Source: Volutella citrinella
Taxonomy: Eukaryota; Ascomycota; Sordariomycetes; Hypocreales; Nectriaceae
Direction of reading: 5' to 3'
Length of the DNA: 64,000 nt
Assembly: GCA_034401135.1 (NCBI GenBank)
Contig: JAWZSP010000002.1
Location: 1,798,001-1,862,000 of the forward strand
This document shows, piece after piece, positions 20,644-31,400 of the stretch. The position numbers and the translations under genes are program-made. The notes beneath the pieces were generated by a model, which searched no databases, was not told where the DNA came from, and saw nothing but the letters and a program-made list of their open reading frames with translations. The stretch's first letter is position 1. Each line of letters begins with the position of its first letter.

Positions 20644-21323
20644 ATGGATTACACCATGGAAGACAGCCAGAACTCCGCCCCCGGCAGCGTCCAGGCCGCC
20701 AAGCTGAACGCCGGTCGCAAGGGGCCCGATTCTCAGAGCACAACCAAGAGGTTCGTTAGTGCAGCTGCTATCTCGCAGTATCCTTAGACCATAGATAGGA
20801 CCTAACAGCTAACGGTACAACAGGCTTCAAACCGAGCTGATGACCCTCATGACCTCGCCTGCGCCTGGTGTCTCGGCCTTCCCTTCAGCTGATGGCAACC
20901 TCCTCTCGTGGACTGCTACCATCGAGGGCCCGGATGACACCCCGTACGCCGGTCTCACCTTCAAGCTCAGCTTTGCCTTTCCTTCCAACTACCCCTACGC
21001 CGCTCCAACCGTCCTGTTCAAGACGCCCATCTACCACCCCAATGTCGACTTCTCTGGCCGCATCTGTCTGGACATTCTTAAGGACAAGTGGACCGCCGCC
21101 TACAACATCCAGACTGTGTTGCTGAGTCTGCAGAGCTTGCTTGGCGAGCCTAACAAGTATGTACCAATGCGCCTGGGAACTCAAGCTGCGCCTACACACG
21201 AATGCTAATGCTGGATATAGCGCCTCTCCCCTCAATGGCGAGGCTGCCGAGCTGTGGGACAAGGACACAGATGAGTTCAAGAAGAAGGTCCTGGCCCGAC
21301 ACCAGGACATTGAAGACGAGTAG
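20644..21323 (+). CDS. UBC11: Ubiquitin-conjugating enzyme E2 C type (APC/C E2)
   Basis: Three exons (20644-20750, 20824-21156, 21221-21323) give 180 residues. The E2 core spans about residues 34-175. It contains the HPN triad in IYHPNVD and the active-site Cys117 in GRICLDILKDKW. The GNLLSWTATIEGPDDTPYAG strand block is typical of the UBE2C/UbcH10/UbcP4 class, which primes ubiquitin chains on APC/C substrates. The N-terminal ~33 residues are Ser/Gln-rich and disordered, as in UBE2C, where this extension tunes APC/C activity. Introns of 73 and 64 bp have GTTCGT and GTATGT donors. Assignment to the E2-C class is by sequence resemblance; the neighbourhood (APC11, CHK1) fits. Confidence 0.92.
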
Positions 21324-21813
21324 TCGGTGGATGGGACTGGGCAGGTGTGGCGGCGTGATAACATGCATGGCTTGCTGCTTGGATTAGGAGAATTGGAGTC
21401 CTGGGTGCATTGGGTTTTGTTTAATAGATGGTTTTCCGTCAGGATTACGGGAACTGCATGACATTTTTCTGCTTTGGGAGGCAACGGAGGAGGATATCCT
21501 TTATGGTCAAAGAAGAGGCAAACAGTCCATTGTCGATGGTTGTCCCTATCGACACTTCCAAGAATTCCACAGCCACAACTTCCATTGAGATTGACTCGCC
21601 GACCGCCCCTTTCAGCCCTTGCTCAATTGACCAAGACCGTTTCACGCCGAGGCACCGATTGCTTGTTTAAATTTTTGTTTCTTTTCGTCTCTTGACTTCA
21701 AGCTTTGAACCACAATTCCCTTTGTGTATTTTCAGCGTGAAAAGCTAGAATGCCGAATGCAACTCCAAATGCCATGCCACCCTAGAACCTATCCCGAAGA
21801 GAGAAACTTTTGC
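21324..21813. other. Convergent 3' spacer UBC11/RPL31
   Basis: A 490-bp spacer between convergent stop codons. Nothing beyond probable 3' UTR sequence is seen. Confidence 0.6.
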
Positions 21814-22380
21814 TTATTCCTCAACAACAACCGTGGGGAGGCCCTTGGGGTTCTTGACGTTCACCGCCTGAACGTAGCTGTACAGCTTCTCCTTGGCACC
21901 CTCCTCGTCGTTTCGTCGTCGGGAGATTCGGACTCGGAGTCGGAAGGGAACACCCTTGACACCGCACTCCCAGACCTTCTTGTTGAGAGCGGGGTCGATG
22001 CGGACATCGGTGGTACCCTGTGTGGACTTGATTAGCATGCGAGCCCTGAAGTCCTTGGCCTGCTCCTCTGCCTCGTCGTCCGGTTGCTTGCGTCGCAACA
22101 GCCGGCGTTGCGAGGGAGCAGGTTGGGCGAAGTTCGTACCATAGCCTGGTGGGCGAAAGCCTTGATCTCCTTGATGGCCCGGGGAGCACGCTTCTTGAAG
22201 GTGACACCGTGCATCTTTGTGTGTCGTTAGCAACTCGTTCCAAACAGTAACAACCCTCGTCGAAGAGAAGGCTTCTGGGACTGCACATACCCTCTTGTGC
22301 ATGTGGATGGTGTACTCGCGGGCGACGACATCCGCAATGGCGGAGCGCTGAGTCTTGCCGGAGGGCTTCTTGGACGACAT
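21814..22380 (-). CDS. RPL31: 60S ribosomal protein L31 (eL31)
   Basis: Three exons (22380-22291, 22214-22140, 22017-21814) encode 122 residues. eL31 lies at the rim of the peptide exit tunnel in the large subunit. The family pattern is continuous across the junctions: AIADVVAREYTIHMHKR, then MHGVTFKKRAPRAIKEIKAF, then GTTDVRIDPALNKKVWECGV and RVRISRRRNDEE. All introns are phase 0 (76 and 122 bp). The C-terminus (NPKGLPTVVVEE) is typical. A probable further intron lies in the 5' UTR. Confidence 0.96.
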   Translation of the reverse strand: MSSKKPSGKTQRSAIADVVAREYTIHMHKRVCAVPEAFSSTRVVTVWNELLTTHKDARCHLQEACSPGHQGDQGFRPPGYGTNFAQPAPSQRRLLRRKQPDDEAEEQAKDFRARMLIKSTQGTTDVRIDPALNKKVWECGVKGVPFRLRVRISRRRNDEEGAKEKLYSYVQAVNVKNPKGLPTVVVEE

Positions 22381-22382
22381 GG

Positions 22383-22514
22383 CTGATTGTGGGCGTTAGT
22401 ACTTCGGTCTCGCGAGGTCAACGACGGCAATGAGGGCGCAGAGCAAATGCGTCTGTGGTCTCAAGGAGGAGGATATCGAAGGTAGAGGGGAGAGGGACGT
22501 TGTCGGGGTCGTAC
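22383..22514 (-). other. Putative 5' UTR intron of RPL31
   Basis: On the coding strand, TACTAAC followed by CAATCAG ends two bases before the RPL31 ATG. This is an ideal branch site and acceptor. The nearest good donor upstream is GTACGA, giving a 132-bp intron. Leader introns are common in ribosomal protein genes of filamentous ascomycetes. The acceptor is well supported; the donor choice is less certain. Confidence 0.55.
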
Positions 22515-22598
22515 CTGCGGATCGTCTCGTCAAGGTCTGGCGTTGATGAGGTTGTTGATGTCGGGAATGCCAAAAATCCCACAAAATCTCTTTGTGCG

Positions 22599-22612
22599 TA
22601 GGGCAGGCTCGA
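22599..22612. promoter_or_regulatory. TAGGG-CAG-GCTCGA motif upstream of RPL31
   Basis: This shares TAGGG and GCTCGA with the RPS2 element, here spaced by three extra bases and in the opposite orientation relative to its gene. It lies about 220 bp from the RPL31 ATG. Confidence 0.4.
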
Positions 22613-22671
22613 AATTCGTGGGTGGGGGTAGCGAGCCAATAATAGGCCGCCGTCCGGGCTCCATGGACAGG

Positions 22672-22679
22672 TCACGTGA
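22672..22679. promoter_or_regulatory. TCACGTGA palindrome
   Basis: A perfect 8-bp E-box palindrome between RPL31 and RAX1. It is the binding-site type of Cbf1-like bHLH factors. The word is seen; the role is inferred. Confidence 0.45.
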
Positions 22680-23101
22680 AGCGAGGAACTGGGCCCACCT
22701 GAGCCTCTCGCATTAACGAATCTGGGATTAGCCTCATTTTACTTCGATCCACCCAGCCGTGCTGGTTAGTGTTGACAGTGAGTGAGGCATCTCGTCACCT
22801 CCATTCCGCAAGTCAACATTCCAACGGCGACTCCCGCAGGCACCGCAAGCTTGCTGCCCGCTGGTCCCCCTCAGTTTCTTGTCGCTATACTAGAGCCTCA
22901 CACTCCTGAGGGAGACGCGTTGGGCCACCTGCGACACCACTTCCGACAGTATCATCGTCAGGGGTAGCCGGCCCTGCGAACCGACGCCATCATCACCGCG
23001 ACTTCGCCATCGCCCATGGTCGCTTGCCGCGCCTCCCACTAAGCTGCTTGTTCCTCGATCCGTCCACTCGTTCCATTCGCAACCGACGCTCACTATCCAA
23101 C

Positions 23102-24309
23102 ATGGCCGATCACCAACCCATCACCACGGCCCGGGTGACACCGTCGCCCCAGCCCGACTTCACCAGAAACCGACTTCCGACGTTGTTCGAGGTGCTGAGC
23201 CGTCGCACGCTACCGCCAGTTGATCTCTTTTCATTCTACATCTATATGAGAGACCAGCAGCGGTCTGTGGACTACCTAGACTTTTGGTAGGTCGCGCCAT
23301 GACAACCCAATTGTGCCCTCTAATCTTACAATGCGCAGGCTGGATGTGGCTCAGCACATGTCACTCTGCCGTCACTATGTTCGTGAGCTTCGGCGATCAG
23401 TTCTCATCGGCACCCCGGATATGGATAAATCGGGTTCTAAGCGATCATCGGCCATTCTGGAGAGCATTGGGGACCTGGAGCCTCGCATTGCCGGACCATC
23501 CATGTACTCGACTGAGAAGGAAAAGAACCAAGATGCGCAAATGTCTGCCTTCCTCCGCGAGGACCAGAGCCACGACTCGCCCCCGAGCGCATCTGTTCCA
23601 GTTCGCCCGAGCCCACAGTTCAGCACCCCTCACGATATCACGACAGACTCCAACTCGCCAGCGCATACCGTCGCACGACAGGACATCCGTGCATCGGCTG
23701 AGAAGATTCTTTACACCTTCCTGCTACCTGGTGCAGAGCGAGAGATTATGCTGCCAGGCTCCATCACGCAGGACGTTACAACTGCCATTGAGGAGCTCGG
23801 GCGAGATGACCCCGAGGTTTTCGATGTTGCAAAAGATTACGTCTTTCAGGCCATGGAGCGGGATGCTTTCCCTGGGTTCTTGAGGATGAAGGCTCTAGGG
23901 AATCTGATCCCTCCCACTCTCATCATGAGACTGATTGCTGGGCTCATTGCCATGTTTGGCGCTTTCTGGACTGCCTTTGTCCTCATTTTCCTCGACATGT
24001 CTCGTCAGACGAGATGTTGGGTATGTTCCCTCGCCCGAACCAAACAATTGTATCGCACTAACTCAGTTTCAGGTGCTTCTCCCGTTTTCCGTTGGTGTTT
24101 ACTTTCTAGCATCCTACCAATACTCTCTCGACCCAATCATGGCATTGATTGGCTGGAGTGAGTACACGCCTTTCAACTTCTCTCGCATCCGTGAACCATA
24201 TATTCGAAAGCTCTTGGCCAAACGAGCAATGATGGTTCTGGCCATCACTCTCCTTATTGATGCCGCACTCTGCATCCTCTTCATTCTGGTTCCCGGCAAG
24301 CGACTGTAA
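23102..24309 (+). CDS. RAX1: Rax1-like RGS-domain membrane protein
   Basis: Three exons (23102-23286, 23339-24020, 24073-24309) encode 367 residues. The protein pairs an N-terminal RGS-like domain with three C-terminal membrane segments, the architecture of yeast Rax1, a bud-site/polarity landmark protein. The RGS part starts LPTLFEVLSRRTLPPVDLFS and continues YLDFWLDVAQHM. It is interrupted by a polar, probably disordered insert of ~110 residues, then resumes at SAEKILYTFLLPGAEREI and ends in DYVFQAMERDAFPGFL. Membrane segments lie around 270-300, 305-330 and 342-365. A highly conserved loop with GWSEYTPFNFSRIREPYIRK sits between the last two. The first intron splits the Trp of DFW; both introns are 52 bp. 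Whether the RGS fold acts as a GTPase activator is unknown. Confidence 0.85.
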
Positions 24310-24787
24310 ACTCAGTTCGCCGTTGAGAATCGCGGCCAATGATGCAGGCCATTGCTGGCCTCACTTATTTCTCACCCCTCTTTCACGCCGCGGCACCAGA
24401 GTGTTTACGACTTAATGATTTCGAGAGATGGCCATGGCATCCATGCATGCCGTGGGCGATGGTAATGGACGAGTTTTTTTCGGTTGCGGCACTGGCGTCG
24501 GAGAATCCTTTTTTTTATCGAACTACTTGGTTTTGTCCGCAAACTACTACCGCTCGACATGCGAGGACCTTGACATTCTACGCAAGGTTTCTGGCTATCT
24601 TTTTTATCCTCTTTCATAGATAGGTTTAGGTAGGTTGGAGCGACAACGGACACGAGGAGCGGCGGCAATTATGTACTGCAGTTTTATAAAATGGGCGTCA
24701 AGTCGTCTAATTACATCGTGGTTCTTCGTGATACAGGTTTTTTAGCGCCGCTCTATAGTACGGATCATGTCAAAGTCGGCGCCCATT
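24310..24787. other. Convergent spacer RAX1/CSN7
   Basis: A 478-bp spacer between convergent stop codons. It is AT-richer than its surroundings and shows no coding features. Confidence 0.55.
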
Positions 24788-25692
24788 TCACATCTTACGC
24801 TTTATGGCCCGCTTCTTTTTGTCCTCTTCTGGCTCGTCCACATCCATTGTGTCGTTGTCCACGAAGCTCCCAGTGTCCATAACAGAGCGTTTATTGAACC
24901 CACGACGGGCCAGTATCTCCCGCGTCATGCCCGCCTCGAACTTGCGGCCTCCGTCCTGCGACTCGCTGACGAGCTGCTGCAACTTGTCTTCGGCGAGGCG
25001 CTGCTCGTTCTGGCGCTTGGCAGCCGCCGCCCGGATATAGTAGATCTGCCCCTCGAGGTCACTCAGCGTAGAGAGGCAGCGGCCGGACCAGTTTTGCAGC
25101 GCGGCGATCATATCCGGGACGGCACCTGGGGAGATGTCGCGCAGCGGAGCGACGCTATCGACATGGACGGCCTGGCGGGCGGGGTCGAGCGTAGCCTCGA
25201 GAAGGCCGGCATAGACAGCCGAGATGACGAGAGCCTCAACGGCCCCGGTGTCGGGGAGGTCGAGAGAGGCCTGTAGAGCTTGGTAGGATAGGTTGTTGCG
25301 GTCGCGAGCGAGTGTAAGCAGGGAAAGCTGACGCAGCTTCTGGGCTTGAAGCTCGCTAAGCGGGGGGAGGGAGCTATCGGCGGCTGCGGAGCGGTACTGG
25401 GCGTGGGTGCCGTAGGAGAATATTCGAAGGAGCTCCAGGTACTTTGCGTGCTCTGAACTGTCGGCCAGGGCCTGGATGGCAGCCGTCTGGAGGAGCTCTG
25501 CGAAGATGAAGGTGTTTGGAGCGGAGGTGGCGCGGGTGACGAGGTCGGCGGCGGCGCGAGGTGATGTAGCCGACTTTGAGAGTGCGAGGAATGGCTGTAG
25601 ATGGCAGGGTTAGCAAATCATTCAATGGTGTCAAGCAGAAGGGTTTGAGTTGGGCGTACCTCGAGGGCGTTGAGGGCCTTGGTCTGCTCCAT
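24788..25692 (-). CDS. CSN7: COP9 signalosome subunit 7 (PCI domain)
   Basis: Two exons (25692-25660, 25594-24788) encode 279 residues. CSN7 is a scaffold subunit of the COP9 signalosome, which removes Nedd8 from cullin-RING ligases. The first exon codes only for MEQTKALNALE and joins to PFLALSKSATSPRAAADLV across a 65-bp intron with a GCTAAC branch site. The PCI domain lies around residues 45-175 and includes YLELLRIFSYGTHAQY and the signature KLRQLSLLTLARDRNNLSY. A C-terminal coiled coil (~200-245) follows. The tail is acidic then basic (MDVDEPEEDKKKRAIKRKM). The open reading frame was translated through continuously from 25594 to the stop. Confidence 0.9.
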
Positions 25693-28475
25693 GATGGGCG
25701 AGGGTGAGAGAGTGAACCCTCGCGGGGCGGGCGTAAACGGGCGAGGGTTACGTCAAGGCAGCGCAGCTAGTGCGGGAGCAATGGCCGATGTTTCTTGGTG
25801 AACGGAGTTCTTCTGAGAGCCGGCTCAGTTGGTATGGAGTTGCTGCAAGGCTGCCGAGACAGCGTGATTGGAGATGGTTGGCAGCCTGGATGTTGTAGCA
25901 CGTTGGTTCAAGGTGCCCCCCCCCCGGAGTTGAGGCTGGAGCTGTGGCTGCGCGGGGCTCAGTGAATGTGGGTTGCTCGTTAATTAGAACGTCTCCAACA
26001 TGTTTGCTTGCCCAGTTACCCTACGCTTCGGTAACGTGTCTTCTAGATCCATTGGAAATGCGTGGATGACCATTCCATGTGAATGCTAGGTGTGATTCTA
26101 TTGATTGAATGCAAGTTGTTATGTTCGGTTAGGAATTCTCCGGCCTTTGCTGCGTTGATTTCCCCCAGTAACTCCAACAGCAACCTGCTGGCCTCTGAAG
26201 GGTTGGTCATGTATCCGGAGTGAACCTTGGTGCTTTTAGGCTGGTGGGACTGGCTTGGCCTTATCGGAGCCTTGCCTGTCTGTGAATCGTTCCGCCGGTC
26301 CAGGATATCGATGCCTATTGCGGCCTATCTGATCGCTAAGGACGCCGGCTCCGTCTTCGTAGTGGCCGCCTCCATATCTATGCATAAGCGTCAGCTGGCC
26401 TGTCGCAGCTCCATAGTCTCTATTCGGACGAGGTGCAGCTGAGTGTAAGCTCGGCACATCGTATCTGCAGAGGTATGCCAAGGCCTCATCTCGACCGTAA
26501 AAGCCGATGAGCTGAATCAATTCGTGTGAGGAAGCCGGTGGGGTACGTCAGCTAGGCCACGTACATCGTGGAAGATGTTGTACCCGATCGGATCTCATGG
26601 TGTAGCTCGCCAACCGCAAGCAACTGCCGGCCGACGCCAGCCACATGCCAAGAACAGGTCATGAATGCAGGCGTGAGACTGTGAGACACGAGTAGGGTCT
26701 GGTTCGTGCTGCTGTTGGACTGCTCGTAATCATGACTCCGGCCAACGCCGACACAGGCCAGCCGCACATGACGGGCTGGGCGAGGCGCAGGTTGGATTAT
26801 TTGGCGGCGCCAACACCCGTCTAGATCGAGACAGGCGGTAGTGAATTAGCGTTGGACAGGTTGGAGGCGCCTGGCAAACTGCGGGAGAGATCGACGCCTA
26901 CGTCTTGAACACCAGGCGATGGCGACATCGAGGATGAGCGGCCAGGAAATTGGACGCAGGGTTTTAGGTCTACGCTGCCATTGGGGTGATTCCCGAGGAG
27001 CGCAATTGTGCTGATGACTGCGCGCTGAATATATAAGGCTGCCCGTCCGAGCTGGGTGGGCCTGCGTCTGGTGTGGTTGCAACGTCGTGGCCTTTGGCTT
27101 TCACACCAACCAGTTGCCAATTTGTTCTCGACCTCTCGTGGCTGCATTGCACCCGACCGCACAAGAACGGAACACTCCCGCCTTGAACACAGCTCCTACT
27201 GCATACATATATCGTCGCGTGCCTGTGGGTGCTCACAAATGGGTTTTTTCCTGCATACCGTTGCTTCCAGGCTCACACACTGCATCAGGTTTGCGACGCA
27301 CCCCACACGCACGCAGCACGGTCCCGTCGCTGTGATCTCAAATCTTCTTATCAGGCCACCTCCCGTCGCCAGGCAAGATTGCCTCGGAAAACAAAGTGGG
27401 CCGACATTTTCCAACCTCAAAATCCTGTAAGTCGAGACTCGGTCTGCTTCTGGTGCCCCCGACCCATTTCCGAGCGCGTTCCAGCCCAGATTCAGAACAA
27501 ACTGCCTGGGACCCTGCCCCCGACCCTGGTCAAACCCGACCTGAAGGGCACTTGGCAAGCCTGGGGCCAGGCCCCTCCCAGCGCCCCTTCAGTCATTCAG
27601 TGAATTTCAGTCATGTCCCTATCCATGCCCCCAGTGGGGATTGATCGCTGGCCATTGGAATTCCCACCAACGGGACGCACTGGTGCACTGCCGTTGACGG
27701 CTGCCCATGGACGAGTTTGCTTGGGCTGCGTGCGGCAAAGTCTGCGCTTTTCCCAGTGTCAATGTGGCCCCCAGTCTCACCGTTGTCTCAAGGGCCAACC
27801 GTTGGCTGGAAACTCCAACACCCACGTCGCATCTGTAACACCTACGCGAAAAGGGTCACCAAGAGCCGAGATCCCCGTTCTCGTTTGCCTCCGTCCCAAC
27901 TCCTGGATGCCGGAGCGCTTAAATCCCTCCCGCATCCGTGCAGCTTGATGATCAAGATGGCTCTTTTTTCTCTTCGATCCAGCTGACCGAGCCAGCCTCA
28001 TCCAGCCCGACCTTCTTTTTGCTGTATTACTAAACCCGCCCGCCGCAGCCACCGTGCCGACCGACCCGACCGCCCCCCCGAAGCTGGACTTCCAAGGGTA
28101 CTACTGCTCGCGCGCCACCTTCTATTCTTGAACCCGCTGGACGCACTGTCGCCCGTCACCGTCACTGTCACTCCAGCGTCGGCGCTAGCTGCTCCGCCCT
28201 CACTTTCGGGATTCCCTGGTTATCAATCGGCTTCCCCATTGTCCACCCGCTTCCTCTTCTTCCCTTTGTGCATGTCTCTTTTTTGAGACCTTCCTAGTTG
28301 CTTAATTGTTTGCGCCGGTGCGATATGCCTGGTGCTGTCCAGCAATAATAGTCACAGGATCGCCGTCTAGTACCCCTGGGCTTTGTCACGCAGTCTAGGT
28401 ACCTACAACCAGATAAGGCTCGTCCCGCATTCCTCCTCTGTCGACGACAACCTCGCTCGAGGCCTTCGGGCTACC
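25693..28475. other. Long upstream region of copper ATPase gene
   Basis: No recognisable gene in 2.8 kb. A C10 homopolymer lies at 25916-25925 and a TATA-like element near 27030. From about 27.1 kb to the ATPase start the plus strand is CT-rich, which suggests a long leader or an upstream non-coding transcript. Open frames of 80-120 residues in this half lack family features. Confidence 0.5.
27030..27038 (+). promoter_or_regulatory. TATA-like element TATATAAGG
   Basis: A good TATA-box match is followed by pyrimidine-rich sequence on the plus strand. It lies 1.4 kb before the copper ATPase ATG, so it would imply a long or spliced leader, or a separate transcript. The assignment is tentative. 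Confidence 0.3.
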
Positions 28476-31400
28476 ATGGCTCCCTCCTACATCCAGATTC
28501 CCAGCCGGGAAGAAAGCCATTCCAGCCTAGCGACCCCGAAAACTGCGCACATGGCCACAACGTCCCTGCGCGTTGGGGGCATGACGTGAGTGTCCTCCAC
28601 CTTCTCGCCCGAGAGTGCCGAGCCCGCTCCGAAGCTGTGGCCTGATGGGAAATATTTGTCGCTAACCACCCTGTTTATGAGTAGCTGCGGCGCATGTACC
28701 TCTGCTGTTGAAGCTGGCTTCAAGGGCGTCAATGGTGTTGGTAACGTTTCGGTCAGTCTCGTCATGGAGCGCGCCGTAGTCATGCACGATCCTCAAATCA
28801 TTTCCGCCGCCGAGATCCAAGAAATCATCGAGGATCGTGGGTTCGATGCCGAAGTCCTCGCGACCGATCTCCCCAGCCCTGGGGCCGCCCGATTTACCGA
28901 CCCCCTTGGCGAAAGGGCCCGTAGCGGCACCAAGACGACCACCGTTGCGATTGAGGGCATGACGTGCGGCGCATGCACATCCGCTGTCGAGGGAGGCTTT
29001 ACAGACGTCCCTGGCGTGAAGCACTTCAGCATATCGCTTCTATCCGAGCGAGCCGTCATCGAGCACGATCCAAGTCTCCTGACCGCGGAGCAGATTGCCG
29101 AGATCATCGAAGACCGGGGTTTCGGTGCCGAAATCATTGACTCCGACGATAATGCTGTTGCCTCTAGCACAGCACAACCGCCGCGGGGCGGAAACAACAT
29201 TGCGACAACCACAGTCGCTATTGAGGGGATGACGTGTGGTGCATGCACGTCCGCCGTTGAGGGTGGATTCACGGGGCTCGATGGCGTCCTCAAGTTCAAC
29301 ATCAGCCTCCTCGCCGAACGTGCCGTCATTACCCACGACAACACCAAGCTCTCGGCAGAACAGATCGCCGAAATCATCGAAGACCGGGGCTTCGACGCCA
29401 AGGTCTTGTCAACCCAGACTGGCAATGAGAACCAAACGGGCATGTCGTCAACGGCGCAGTTCAAGATTTATGGAGAACCCGATGCAGCTGCAGCACAAGC
29501 TTTGGAGGAGAAGCTAATGGCGCTTCCCGGCGTCCTCTCCGCTTCTCTCAACCTCGCATGCGCCCGAATGACCATTACTCACCAGCCGGAAGTCACCGGG
29601 CTGCGTGCGATTGTCGAAACCGTTGAGGCCCAGGGTCTGAATGCGCTAGTGGCCGACAACCAAGACAACAATGCCCAGCTCGAGTCTCTGGCGAAGACGC
29701 GCGAGATCAACGAATGGAGGACAGCGTTAAGAATCTCGCTGGCCTTTGCTATCCCCGTCTTCATCATCAGCATGATTCTGCCCATGTGCATTCCGGCGCT
29801 CGACTTTGGAGCCGTCAAGTTGATACCCGGTCTTTATCTTGGCGATGTTGTCTGCTTAGTTCTTACTGTACCCGTCCAATTCGGCATTGGAAAACGATTT
29901 TACATTTCGGCATGGAGGTCTGTCAAGCATCGATCCCCGACCATGGATGTCCTTGTCATCTTGGGCACTTCGTGTGCCTTCTTCTTCAGCGTCTTTAGTA
30001 TGGTGATTTCGCTTGTCGTTCCGCCTCACTCGCGACCCAGCACCATCTTCGACACTAGCACCATGCTCATCACCTTTGTCAGCTTAGGCCGTTTCCTCGA
30101 GAATCGCGCCAAGGGACAGACCTCCAAGGCCCTTTCACGCCTCATGTCTCTCGCGCCTTCGATGGCAACCATTTATGCCGACCCCATTGCGGCCGAGGCT
30201 GCGATGGAGAAAATGGCAAACTCCAAGGAGCCGACTACACCAAAGACACCCAAGGCGCCGCTCTCTGCGACCACCGCTGGCTCGGCATGGGAGGAACGAG
30301 TTGTCCCCACTGAGCTATTGCAGGTCGATGACATTGTGATCATCCGCCCCGGCGACAAGATCCCCGCCGACGGTGTTCTCATCCGTGGCGAGACGTATGT
30401 GGATGAGAGCATGGTAACTGGCGAGGCCATGCCTGTGCAGAAGCGAGTCGGCGACACCGTCATTGGCGGTACCGTCAACGGTGATGGTCGGGTTGATTTC
30501 CTTGTCACGCGTGCGGGCCGAGATACACAGCTTAGCCAGATCGTCAAGCTTGTCCAAGATGCGCAGACCACGCGCGCGCCAATTCAGCAACTCGCTGACA
30601 AGCTTGCTGGCTATTTCGTTCCAACCATCCTCATCCTTGGCCTTGTCACGTTCTTGTGCTGGATGGTCCTGAGCCATGTAATGGCCAACCCACCCAAGAT
30701 CTTCCTCATGGACGCTAGCGGCGGCAAGATTATGGTGTGTGTCAAGCTGTGCATATCTGTCATAGTCTTTGCTTGCCCCTGTGCACTCGGCTTGGCAACC
30801 CCGACAGCTGTCATGGTCGGCACGGGCGTGGGAGCCGAACACGGCATCCTGATCAAAGGCGGCGCCGCCCTGGAGAGGACGTGCAAGGTTACACAGGTCG
30901 TTCTGGACAAGACTGGCACTATCACACACGGCAAGATGAGTGTTGCTGAGCACAGCCTCGCGGGAGACTGGCAAGATAGCGAATGGCGACGACGACTGTG
31001 GTGGACTGTCGTCGGCCTGGCTGAGAAGGGTAGTGAACACCCCATTGGAAAGGCCATCCTTCGAGGCGCCCGTCACGAGCTTGACCTTGACGCCGAAGCC
31101 ACCATCGAGGGCACAGTCGAGGACTTCCGGGCTGCCGTCGGCAAGGGAGTTAATGCCTTGATCGAGCCCGCCGTCTCTGGTGACCGGAGGCGTTACCAAG
31201 TTTTGATTGGAAACCTCGCTCACCTGCAAGACAACGGAGTCGAGGTGCCCGAAAACGCCGTCGAGGCTTCCGAGCACCTCAACACATCATCGCGAAAGTC
31301 CATGTCATCGTCCAAGGCACCGCCGTCGGCTGGCACCACCAACATCTTCATTGCCATCGACGGCGAGTATGCCGGGCACCTCTGCCTCGCAGACTCCATC

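Larger units (their letters stand above)
22381..23101. promoter_or_regulatory. Divergent RPL31/RAX1 promoter region
   Basis: A 721-bp region separates the two start codons. It contains TCACGTGA at 22672-22679 and TAGGGCAGGCTCGA at 22599-22612. The latter resembles the RPS2 upstream element. A minus-strand open frame at 22418-22675 falls over this region and is judged spurious. Confidence 0.6.

Noticed and set aside
22418..22675. 85-residue frame upstream of RPL31
   Set aside because: It lies on the RPL31 strand in the promoter/leader, crosses a probable leader intron donor and has no family features.
28793..29464. 223-residue antisense frame over the metal-binding domains
   Set aside because: Its internal repeats simply reflect the duplicated sense domains.
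30315..31277. 320-residue antisense frame in the copper ATPase
   Set aside because: It is a shadow of strongly biased coding sequence; the sense protein is unmistakable.
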